DNA of 64,000 nucleotides, taken from assembly GCF_000427405.1 (NCBI RefSeq), contig NZ_KE386491.1:5177047-5241046 (forward strand), written 5' to 3'. The notes under the pieces were generated by a model that ran no database searches, was not told where the DNA came from, and worked only from the letters and a program-made list of their open reading frames with translations. The stretch comes from Flectobacillus major DSM 103 (lineage in GTDB: Bacteria; Bacteroidota; Bacteroidia; Cytophagales; Spirosomataceae). The translations under genes were made by a program, and so were the position numbers. Shown piece by piece: positions 9,461-17,012 of the stretch; position 1 is the stretch's first letter, and every line of letters starts with the position of its first letter.

Positions 9461-9524
9461 AAAGGACCAAGCCATTAGCCAAGTCCTTTAAAATCTTACC
9501 TCTAAACCTATTTAACTATGAAAA
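9461..9524 (-). terminator. Array module 2 (hairpin 9461-9489, motif 9496-9524)
   Basis: The minus-strand hairpin AAAGGACUUGGCU pairs with GGCUUGGUCCUUU around an AAU loop, with one U-U mismatch and three G-U pairs, and ends in six U residues. On the plus strand the same interval has four mismatches. Confidence 0.6.
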
Positions 9525-9618
9525 ATAACTGCACCTTTTTTTTTAAATCAAAAACACTATTATTTTCTCGCATCGATTCTCATTGCACAACCATAAAATA
9601 ACCAGTGTTATAAAAAGT

Positions 9619-9678
9619 GGCGTCTTCATTGAAAACGCCCTTTCCCGTCTTACCTCTAAACCTATTTAACTATGAAAA
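9619..9678 (-). terminator. Array module 3 (hairpin 9619-9639, motif 9650-9678)
   Basis: A 9-bp stem with an AAU loop on the minus strand (GGCGUUUUC with GAAGACGCC, one U-G wobble) is followed by ACUUUUUAU. The plus-strand frame after the motif would encode only nine residues (ATG 9672, stop ending 9701). Confidence 0.65.
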
Positions 9679-9735
9679 AACGAGTGGCAAAGCTTGCCTA
9701 ATATTTTGTTGAATGAGCTTAGTGATAAAAAAAGT

Positions 9736-9795
9736 GGCATCTCCATTGAAGACGCCCTTTCTCGTCTTACCTCTAAACCTATTTAACTATGAAAA
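9736..9795 (-). terminator. Array module 4 (hairpin 9736-9756, motif 9767-9795)
   Basis: The minus-strand stem GGCGUCUUC pairs with GGAGAUGCC, containing two wobble pairs, and runs into ACUUUUUUU. The plus-strand version has two A-C type mismatches. It starts exactly 117 bp after module 3 and shares most of the inter-module sequence. Confidence 0.65.
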
Positions 9796-9852
9796 AATGG
9801 GTGGCAAAACTGCCAAATATCTTGGTTAATGTATTTAGAAATAATAAAAAGT

Positions 9853-9912
9853 GGCATCTTCATTGAAGACGCCCTTTCTCGTCTTACCTCTAAACCTATT
9901 TAACTATGAAAA
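9853..9912 (-). terminator. Array module 5 (hairpin 9853-9873, motif 9884-9912)
   Basis: The minus-strand stem GGCGUCUUC pairs with GAAGAUGCC (one G-U) around AAU and runs into ACUUUUUAUU. It lies exactly 117 bp after module 4, so modules 3-5 form a true tandem duplication. Confidence 0.65.
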
Positions 9913-10020
9913 AAATATATAAATGAACCCTAGGGTTTATTATGTCTTGCTATAAGTACTACAAAAATTGCTCCAAAATATATTTATAAAGCTTCTTTTT
10001 TTTGTATTTTTTTAAAAAGT

Positions 10021-10079
10021 AGCGCCTTCATTAAAGACGCTCTTTTTGTCTTACCTCTAAACCTATTTAACTATGAAAA
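10021..10079 (-). terminator. Array module 6 (hairpin 10021-10041, motif 10051-10079)
   Basis: The stem ends differ from modules 3-5 (AGCG with CGCU instead of GGCG with CGCC), which is a compensated change. The minus-strand hairpin AGCGUCUUU with GAAGGCGCU has two wobbles and is followed by ACUUUUUAAAAAAA. It is the first module a transcript leaving pth would meet. Confidence 0.65.
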
Positions 10080-10519
10080 TAAATATCTTTTATCAATATA
10101 AGTATTCTATCTATCCCCTCAAAACATACAGTATTAATACTTATATAAAAAACAAGAATGAATGTGTTAAAGTTCTAAAAAATGACTAATATTTTCTATG
10201 GTATTTTTTTGACGCTTATACCCAAAATAGGTCACTTTTGGTAGAATATCTATAATTTGTGTTCGTTGATTTGTACAAATTATTTCCCTCTTGTTTGATG
10301 ATGCAAAGTTCTGCAAAGTTTTTGTAATCTCCAAATATAATATTTGGATTTTTTAATAATTGTACTTGCTAACTATTTCAAAATCAGTAAGTAGGTATTA
10401 ATATACTATAAATGTATGTACCTACATCAAAATAATATTCTGCATACTGATACAAATACTTTGATAAAATTCTGATTTGCTTTTTTTGATAAAAAGTAAA
10501 AATTCTTTAATAAATACAA
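10080..10519. other. AT-rich spacer between repeat array and pth
   Basis: No credible gene is visible. The stretch is very AT-rich, with several short poly-T and poly-A runs and imperfect repeats of ATGTATGTACCTACAT type near 10410-10430. It may hold a minus-strand promoter for the array, but I cannot place one with confidence. Confidence 0.4.
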
Positions 10520-11080
10520 TTATTGATTGTATTTATTCATGGTCATGTTTACCCCTTGTGTACAGAAGCAAGTTACCATCTCGCAGGCACGTTCCAAATG
10601 CTCGGGAAGTTGGTCTATTTCGCTCCCTGTAAAATTACCTAAAACGTACTCAGCTTGTCGGCCTTTGGCAAAGTCGTCGCCAACCCCAAAACGCAAACGA
10701 TTAAACTGTTGTGAACCCAAAACCTCCTCAATATTTCGGAGGCCATTGTGGCCACCATGCGACCCCTTGGTTTTGAGACGTAGCTTGGCATAAGGCAAAG
10801 CAATGTCGTCGGTAACAACCAAAATATTCTCTTGTTCTACTTTAAGCTCTTTCATCCAATAATTTACTGCTTTTCCACTCAAATTCATATAAGTAGTAGG
10901 CTTGATAAGGTGTATTTGTTTGCCTTTGTATTTGATTTCGGTATGGTAGGCTAGGCGTTCCATACTAAACTTAACCTCAAAACTTGCGGCCAGTTTGTCG
11001 ACCACCATAAATCCAATATTATGTCTTGTTAATAAATACTCTGGCCCAATATTTCCTAGCCCTACAATTAAATATTTCAT
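10520..11080 (-). CDS. pth: Peptidyl-tRNA hydrolase
   Basis: The 186-residue protein is a bacterial Pth, which cleaves the ester bond of peptidyl-tRNAs released from stalled ribosomes in the cytoplasm. It shows GLGNIGPEY at 7-15, the catalytic His20 (TRHNIGF), PTTYMNLSG at 61-69, an Asp pair at 91-92, and the GSHGGHNGL loop at 106-114. Its length is normal for the family. It starts from an ATG at 1080 bases into the 10-kb block with no nearby co-directional partner. Its 3' side opens onto the six-copy hairpin array, so read-through from pth is one possible source of array transcripts. Confidence 0.96.
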   Translation of the reverse strand: MKYLIVGLGNIGPEYLLTRHNIGFMVVDKLAASFEVKFSMERLAYHTEIKYKGKQIHLIKPTTYMNLSGKAVNYWMKELKVEQENILVVTDDIALPYAKLRLKTKGSHGGHNGLRNIEEVLGSQQFNRLRFGVGDDFAKGRQAEYVLGNFTGSEIDQLPEHLERACEMVTCFCTQGVNMTMNKYNQ

Positions 11081-11458
11081 TTTGTTTTTTATTATGATTA
11101 CACAAATTTGGTCATTCTATGCGTTCTCAAACATATCGACGATTTAGTGAAAGCATCCAATGTATTTTTTCTAAGTAGAAAAACTGCTTTATCATTTAAC
11201 CAATAAATACTGATAAGAAGTTTGGTTAAATGTGTTATTTTAGAGTTTACCCAAAAAAATTTATGAGAATATAATAAAATACTATGGAATTTGTAAACTA
11301 ACAAAGAAATAATTTCACTCATAGGGGATATTATGATTGATAGTCGATTCATAAGTATTTCATTATCAGATGTTCTTTCATTACTTCTTTTTGCTTCGTA
11401 GAAAACAACTAGAACGAATTGGCAAAATTAATTAATTTTGTATAGTAACTAATCGCTC
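11081..11458. other. Intergenic region between pth and the PD40-OmpA gene
   Basis: This divergent spacer holds a TAATTTTG box at 11433-11440, 19 bp before the ATG at 11459, which fits a -7 element for the downstream gene. A minus-strand frame of 84 codons at 11098-11352 is low-complexity and AT-driven, and I reject it as a gene. Nothing else is recognisable. Confidence 0.45.
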
Positions 11459-14400
11459 ATGAGAAACGTAACAGATAATAATAGATTTATATTCTTTGCC
11501 CTACTATTTATATTTATATCAGTAGTGAGCTTTGCTCAGGACAAAAAAGCTTTACCACCTCCTGTTAATACCGCTAAGTTTTCGGAGCTTGCACCCTCTA
11601 TTAGTGCCGATGGAAAAACCTTGATTTTTGAATCAGACCGTCAGGGTGATTGGAAATTATTTGAGTCAAAAAAAACAGGTAAGCTTTGGTCTGTACCTGT
11701 GCCTATTGCTCGTATTAGTTCTACTTTCTACGAAAACGCTCCGATTGGTGCTCCTTGTATTAGTTATGATGGCAATTATTTATTTTTTTCGGCTACTAGC
11801 AAAGACGCTACAGGTCGTGAAGATATTTATATGAGTACTCGCGATGCCACTGGTGGCTGGTCGGCCCCACAACGTTTGAATACGGCTATCAATACCAACG
11901 ATTATGAGGGCTATCCTTCGCTTTCGCCCGATGGAAAAAAACTATTTTTTGCTCGTGCCAAATATAATACTCTCGACAAAAAAGATAATCAGCTTTGTTA
12001 TAAACTAATGGTGTCGGAAAAAGATGCTAGTGGTAATTGGCAAACGGCTACCGAGTTACCAAGCCCACTGAATTTGTCGTGTGAAAAATCGCCTAGAATT
12101 ATGCCCGATGGTAAAACTTTGGTTTTTGCTTCTGTCAGAAAAGAGGGTTTGGGCAACTTTGATTTGTATCGCTCAGAATTACAGGAAAATGGCCGATGGT
12201 CGGAGGTAAAGGCGTTGAGTTTTATCAATACTTCCGATGCCGATTTGTTTGCTGCCGTTGCGGCTTGTGGCGATTTGATGTATTTTGTTAAAGATAACGA
12301 TATTTATACCGTAGAAGCTCCTTTTATTAGCTCTCAAACAATCCAAGGGGTACTTACCGACTCGCTAAGCAACCAAGCTGTTGCTACCAAAATTGCAATA
12401 TACGATATTACATCGAATAGCAGGTTGCTGACATCTGTAACCTCCAATAGTGCCGACGGGCATTATCTAACGGTTTTGTCACCTCAAAAAAAATATTTGT
12501 TTGAAATACAAGATAAAAAATATGCCCTCAAAAGGGTGGTAGTTGACCTTAGCAACAAGACCGACTGTGAGTCTGTTACACAAAATATCAAATTGTCGCC
12601 GATTGTGGCAACAGCACCGACCCCTGAAGTAAGTGAAAATCAGCCAAAAGCACGAGAAGGTTCGCTAAAAGTTAGTTTTCAGGCAGTTGATGACCATACG
12701 AGTTTTGTGTTGCCTGCCACAATAACCCTTACCGAAAAGAAATCGTCTCAATCGGTATCGCTTATCAATAATGCCATTACTAGCCAATTTCATGCTTCTA
12801 TAGCAGCAGGAGTCGACTACGAGCTGACAGTGTCGATGAAAGGCTACAAAGACCAAAAACAGTTGGTAAGGTTTGAAAATACCAAAGACGTAAATCCTGT
12901 TACTATCGTGAGGCTCGAATCGCTAGCTCCTAATTATACCATCAAAGCGATTGATGCAAAAACTAATACCGCTCTCAAAACTTGGAAAGCTGTTTTGACC
13001 GAGCAGTTTACCAATCAAACTGCAACTATAGAATCAGACCCTCAAACAGGTGTTAGCAAAACCACATTGGTGTCGGGCAAAAAATACAAGCTTGTGATTC
13101 AATCGGATTTATTTGAGGAAACGGAACAAGTTTTTACCAAATCCGACGACATGAAGGAGGTTAGTTTGAAGCTTATTCCAAGAAGGGTTTCAACCATCAA
13201 TTTCAAAGCCTTCGATAACGATTCTCAAGCACCAATTTATGCGTCTTTCAAAGTAAAGACTAAAAAAGCAGGAAAAACCTTTGAGGGTAGCACCAATGCC
13301 ACTAACGAGTTTTTTACCGTAAATTTAACAGGAAACGATAACCTAAAAATAGAAGTTAATGCCGATGGATACTTGCCTGTAGACAAGGAAATGGAAATTT
13401 CGGATTTGGTTTTGGGCGACCGCCGTATTTCTATCATCAATTTGATGTCAGACAAATATCCACTTACCATACGTATTTTAGATGCCGACACCAAGCAACT
13501 GATTAAAGAAGCTACCGTAAAAATTGCCGATTTGAGAACAGGCGAAATGAAACCTACACTAAAGGGCAATAATGGCGAATTTAAAGCCAATATGAAGCGT
13601 ACGGGTTCGTTCGAGGTTTTTGTAAAAGCTGAAAACTATATCGGAATTTCGCAGAAAATCGAGGATATGCCCGAAGGCGGAACACTCAGTTTTATGATGA
13701 GCCGTCGCAAAACGATTCCTGTGGTATTTTCGGTAATAGATGGCCATACCAATAAGCCTGTAGTAGCAAATCTAACCATTAAGCTAGAAAAAGCCCTTAT
13801 GACTGAGCATATTAAAGAACGCTCGGAAGCCGAAGTGAAAGTAACAGAAAAAGAAGTGTTTACAGTAGAAACGTCAGCCTTAACCTACAAGCAAAAGCAA
13901 AGTACATTCAATATGGCCGATTTTGTGGAAGGTAAAAAATACAATTATATTATCCGTCTCGAAAAAGCTTATTCTTTGATTACGGTAAAAGCCATAGACA
14001 AAAATACCCAAGAAAAAATAGAGGTAGACAGTTATGCTATTTATGATTTATCTGACAGAGCGTCTCGCCCAGAGGTGGTTAGAGGAACAGACGGTAATGC
14101 CACTGCTAGCTTATTGCCCGAAAACAAATATCGCATAGAATTGACCGCCCAAGGGTATGAGCGTTTTTCGCTAGAGTTTAGCAATCTGGGTATTAGTGAT
14201 TTGGTTTGTAGAATGGTACGTCAAGCCAAAGATTTAACCGTAAGTTTTTCGGCCAAAGACTCTACCACACAAAAACCCCTAGAAGCAATATTCAAGATTT
14301 ATAAAATCAATATGTCACCTCTAGCACAAGGTATGACGGTTTCGGGCAAAATGGAATATAAAATGACTCTGCCTGCCCTAGACAGCTACGAAGTGGAGGT

Positions 14401-15700
14401 TTTTGTAAAAGGATATAATCCTAAAAAGGAAAGAATTACTTTTACAGACCCTGAAAAACAAAAAGTTTTTACCCTCTGGATGTCTCGTGACTATTCGTTG
14501 TTAAGTGTCAAAGTGATAAATGCCGAAACCAAAGGGGTGCTTAAAGATGCTGTGATTTCGTTGGTAGATGCCCAAACCAACAAGCCTGTGTCGGCTATAG
14601 TAACATTACCCAATGGCGAAGTGAGTGCTAATCTAAAACCTGGTAGTGTATATAAACTAAAAGTAAGTATGCCTAATTATGAGGTATTTGAGTCTGATAT
14701 TCAGGCCACAATTGAAGACCTCAAGAAAGACATAGAACTAAAACCATTTCAGCAATACAAATTACAATTATATGCTATTGATGCTGTAAAGAAGCACAAA
14801 GTTCCTGCACAAGTGAAGGTGCTACTGCCTAGCGGTGATATTGTGGCACAAGGTACAACCGATAGTAGAAATGAGTTTTTGAATGTTACTTTGCTCGAAA
14901 AAATAAATTATACTATTGAAGTAAAAGCCGATGGATACAAGCTTTATGATGGCAGATTTATACCAGATGCAAGCATGAAAGGCGAAAAAGCTAAAATGGC
15001 TATTTGGTTAGAAAAAGAAGCGTTATTATCGTTTAGGGTACTTGATGCACAGACCAAAGCGGTCATACCAAGTGTCAAAGCAAAACTGGTAGATTTGAAG
15101 TCAAACCAAGAATTGATCCTATCGTCTCAAGGCGATGATTTTATGGCTGATTTAAGCCCTGTAACAAGTTACCAATTGGATATACAAGCAATAGGGTATG
15201 TTTCGTATTCGGCCAGAGTAGAGCCAGCATCGGCCAATAAAAAACGAGAAATATTATTGAACAAGTCCAACGAAGCTGTGGTAGCACAAGCACCAGTATT
15301 GACAGCTACACCAGTAGCTACTCCACAAGAACCTGCTACTATCGAAAAAATTGAAACAGGTAAATCGTTTGTTCTCAATCATGTATATTTTGAACAAAGT
15401 AGCTTTATTTTAAGGAAAGACTCTTATCCTGAGCTTGATAAAGTGGTGGCAATATTAAAGGAAAACCCACTTACCAAAATCGAAATAGCAGGACATACCG
15501 ATAACGTAGGCGACCCTCGTTTGAATAAGGCACTTTCTGAAAATAGAGCGAAGGTTATTTTAAATTATTTTGTTAGCAAGGGCATCAACGAAGCCCGCCT
15601 GTCGTACAAAGGATATGGTGGTACAAACCCTGTTGCTCCTAACGACAATGAAGACAATAAAAAGAAAAATAGAAGAGTGGAAATTGTTGGGGTTCAGTAG
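11459..15700 (+). CDS. Giant PD40 / repeat-domain / OmpA-family envelope protein
   Basis: The 1413-residue protein starts with a signal peptide (cleavage near residue 26, SVVSFAQ). PD40-type beta-propeller repeats follow at about 38-285, with recurrent LSPDGKKLFFA-like and ISADGKTLIF-like blades. A long series of roughly ten beta-sandwich repeats of 85-95 residues, carboxypeptidase-regulatory or PEGA-like, occupies about 290-1290. Each begins with a pattern like 'hTVKAIDKNT' and contains a turn like 'Y.h.V.A.GY'. The last ~108 residues are an OmpA-like peptidoglycan-binding domain (IEIAGHTDNVGDPRLNKALSENRA pattern, then NRRVEI). PD40-OmpA proteins are common in Bacteroidota envelopes and some belong to gliding or T9SS machinery. 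The unusually long repeat stalk here suggests a spacer or adhesive role. A terminator follows. Confidence 0.85.
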   Translation: MRNVTDNNRFIFFALLFIFISVVSFAQDKKALPPPVNTAKFSELAPSISADGKTLIFESDRQGDWKLFESKKTGKLWSVPVPIARISSTFYENAPIGAPCISYDGNYLFFSATSKDATGREDIYMSTRDATGGWSAPQRLNTAINTNDYEGYPSLSPDGKKLFFARAKYNTLDKKDNQLCYKLMVSEKDASGNWQTATELPSPLNLSCEKSPRIMPDGKTLVFASVRKEGLGNFDLYRSELQENGRWSEVKALSFINTSDADLFAAVAACGDLMYFVKDNDIYTVEAPFISSQTIQGVLTDSLSNQAVATKIAIYDITSNSRLLTSVTSNSADGHYLTVLSPQKKYLFEIQDKKYALKRVVVDLSNKTDCESVTQNIKLSPIVATAPTPEVSENQPKAREGSLKVSFQAVDDHTSFVLPATITLTEKKSSQSVSLINNAITSQFHASIAAGVDYELTVSMKGYKDQKQLVRFENTKDVNPVTIVRLESLAPNYTIKAIDAKTNTALKTWKAVLTEQFTNQTATIESDPQTGVSKTTLVSGKKYKLVIQSDLFEETEQVFTKSDDMKEVSLKLIPRRVSTINFKAFDNDSQAPIYASFKVKTKKAGKTFEGSTNATNEFFTVNLTGNDNLKIEVNADGYLPVDKEMEISDLVLGDRRISIINLMSDKYPLTIRILDADTKQLIKEATVKIADLRTGEMKPTLKGNNGEFKANMKRTGSFEVFVKAENYIGISQKIEDMPEGGTLSFMMSRRKTIPVVFSVIDGHTNKPVVANLTIKLEKALMTEHIKERSEAEVKVTEKEVFTVETSALTYKQKQSTFNMADFVEGKKYNYIIRLEKAYSLITVKAIDKNTQEKIEVDSYAIYDLSDRASRPEVVRGTDGNATASLLPENKYRIELTAQGYERFSLEFSNLGISDLVCRMVRQAKDLTVSFSAKDSTTQKPLEAIFKIYKINMSPLAQGMTVSGKMEYKMTLPALDSYEVEVFVKGYNPKKERITFTDPEKQKVFTLWMSRDYSLLSVKVINAETKGVLKDAVISLVDAQTNKPVSAIVTLPNGEVSANLKPGSVYKLKVSMPNYEVFESDIQATIEDLKKDIELKPFQQYKLQLYAIDAVKKHKVPAQVKVLLPSGDIVAQGTTDSRNEFLNVTLLEKINYTIEVKADGYKLYDGRFIPDASMKGEKAKMAIWLEKEALLSFRVLDAQTKAVIPSVKAKLVDLKSNQELILSSQGDDFMADLSPVTSYQLDIQAIGYVSYSARVEPASANKKREILLNKSNEAVVAQAPVLTATPVATPQEPATIEKIETGKSFVLNHVYFEQSSFILRKDSYPELDKVVAILKENPLTKIEIAGHTDNVGDPRLNKALSENRAKVILNYFVSKGINEARLSYKGYGGTNPVAPNDNEDNKKKNRRVEIVGVQ

Positions 15701-15786
15701 AGAAGTAAGAGACGTTTCAACACTTTATTGCTGGTACAAGCCTTAAAAAAGTAAGATAGTTTCTGATAAGGGTTTCAATAAATAGA

Positions 15787-15824
15787 AAAATAGCTCGCAA
15801 AGTACTTTGTGAGCTATTTTTTTT
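15787..15824 (+). terminator. Intrinsic terminator after the PD40-OmpA gene
   Basis: The stem AAATAGCTC pairs with GAGCTATTT, extended by CAAA/TTTG around a GTAC centre with one mismatch, and ends in a run of eight T residues on the plus strand. This is a clear Rho-independent signal. Confidence 0.85.
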
Positions 15825-15913
15825 GTACAAAAATGGTTAATTTGTAATGTCAGGCATTTTAAGAAACACTGTAATTCATTCTTTATTAGTCAACTTTATC
15901 AATAACTATCGTT

Positions 15914-16675
15914 ATGCAAAAAGCTAAAACATTCTGGAGTATACTTCTGTTTTGTCTCATTGCCTTATTTCAGGCCAATGCAGATACACCCCAAGACCGA
16001 GTTTACGAAATGCGAATTTATTATGCCTCAGAAGGCAAATTTGAAGATTTGATGGCTCGGTTCCGCAATCATACACTCAAGTATTTTGCCAAACACAACA
16101 TGAAAGTAGAAGGCTTTTGGTTGCCCCTCGAAAACAAAGAGAATAAAATGATATATGTGTTGTCGTACCCTTCTCGTGAAGCCAGAGAAGCTTCTTGGAA
16201 AAGCTTTATGGCCGATACAGGCTGGCAAAAAGTAATGAAAGAAAGTGCCGTTAATGGCGAAATTGTGGCTAAAATAGAAAATTTGTTTTTGAAAATGACC
16301 GATTTTTCACCCTACAATATGAAATCGGTAGGAAATAGAATATTTGAATTAAGGGTTTATAAGGCTACCCCCAACAATTTACAGGCTCTGCTTGATAGAT
16401 TCCGTGATAATACCGTCAAGCTACTCGAAAAACATGGTATGACCAATATTATTTATTGGACACCTATCGACAAAGCACAAGGAGCCGATGATATGCTATA
16501 TTATATACTAGCTCATAAAGATAAAGAAACTAGCCTTGATGGCTTCAAAGCCTTTGGTGTTGACCCTGAGTGGCTCAGTGCCAAAAAGGCCACCGAGGCA
16601 AAGGCTGGCGGTTCTTTGACTGTAAGTATTACCTCCGAATACTGGGTTCCTGCCGATTTTTCTCCTATCAAATAA
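15914..16675 (+). CDS. Exported NIPSNAP-family protein (two domains)
   Basis: The 253-residue protein has a signal peptide (about residues 1-23, ending LFQANA). Two ferredoxin-like NIPSNAP domains of about 105 residues each follow. The first opens VYEMRIYYASEGKFEDL and the second opens IFELRVYKATPNNLQAL, so it is an internal duplication. NIPSNAP domains have no established chemistry in bacteria. The secreted, two-domain form is common in Bacteroidota and Planctomycetota. It is flanked by terminator-like hairpins and seems to be monocistronic. A periplasmic or surface location is inferred from the signal peptide. Confidence 0.85.
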   Translation: MQKAKTFWSILLFCLIALFQANADTPQDRVYEMRIYYASEGKFEDLMARFRNHTLKYFAKHNMKVEGFWLPLENKENKMIYVLSYPSREAREASWKSFMADTGWQKVMKESAVNGEIVAKIENLFLKMTDFSPYNMKSVGNRIFELRVYKATPNNLQALLDRFRDNTVKLLEKHGMTNIIYWTPIDKAQGADDMLYYILAHKDKETSLDGFKAFGVDPEWLSAKKATEAKAGGSLTVSITSEYWVPADFSPIK

Positions 16676-16810
16676 ACAAGAAAAGCGGCTATTGTAGGTT
16701 TAGTAATAAATTCAATAACTCTGAATGTTTATGAGTTATTATGGTTAGCTATTCAGCTAAAATTCTCCTTATACAAGATCTCCATCAGTAATAGATAACA
16801 CTTTTCCTAA

Positions 16811-16833
16811 CCCTAATACCACGTGTATTAGGG
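16811..16833. promoter_or_regulatory. Perfect 9-bp inverted repeat centred on CACGT
   Basis: CCCTAATAC at 16811-16819 is mirrored by GTATTAGGG at 16825-16833 across a CACGT centre. There is no T-tract on the plus strand (a G-run follows). It could end the NIPSNAP transcript or act as an operator for the receptor gene 180 bp downstream. The sequence alone does not decide. Confidence 0.45.
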
Positions 16834-16944
16834 GGGGAGATAAATATACTAAAACTATAGATTTTGTATATTATATCGTATTAAAATGATTTTATATTAG
16901 AATCTTAGTTAATTTTGTAGTTATAAGAATAGTTTAATACATAG

Positions 16945-16996
16945 CATTACCTATCCTAGTATAGAAAAATACATCGTTCAGTTCTGATAGGTAATG
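16945..16996 (+). promoter_or_regulatory. 11-bp inverted repeat in the leader of the TonB receptor gene
   Basis: CATTACCTATC at 16945-16955 is perfectly mirrored by GATAGGTAATG at 16986-16996, separated by 30 nt, and ends 16 bp before the ATG at 17013. In RNA it would form a long-armed hairpin right at the translation start. As DNA it could bind a dimeric regulator. Either would give control of the receptor. Confidence 0.5.
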
Positions 16997-17012
16997 TTTA
17001 AATCTTAATAAA

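Larger units (their letters stand above)
9195..10079 (-). repeat. Six-copy array of conserved motif plus terminator-like hairpin
   Basis: Six copies of a motif of about 28 nt occur here, reading on the plus strand TTACCTCTAAACC then TATTTAACTATGAAAA. Their ATG triplets are at 9251, 9518, 9672, 9789, 9906 and 10073. Directly on the low-coordinate side of each lies a hairpin of 21 or 29 nt. Hairpin sequences differ between copies but pairing is kept. On the minus strand the variable positions form G-C, A-U or G-U pairs (one U-U in copy 2); on the plus strand the same positions give A-C mismatches. Copies 3-6 are followed on the minus strand by ACTTTTT. Copies 3-4 and 4-5 are exactly 117 bp apart. 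The array lies between convergent genes, so minus-strand transcription would come from pth or from promoters inside the array. The family is not one I recognise. Confidence 0.8.

Noticed and set aside
9195-10079. CRISPR array or integron attC array
   Set aside because: Spacing is irregular outside the 117-bp tandem, unit hairpins are not spacers, and the RYYYAAC/GTTRRRY pair needed for attC occurs at only one end.
9251-10130. Short plus-strand frames (6-35 codons) beginning at the ATGAAAA of each array motif
   Set aside because: Peptides are unrelated between copies and stop early, while RNA pairing on the other strand is conserved.
11098-11352. Minus-strand frame of 84 codons beside pth
   Set aside because: Composition is AT-driven and hydrophobic without domain, promoter or conserved pattern.
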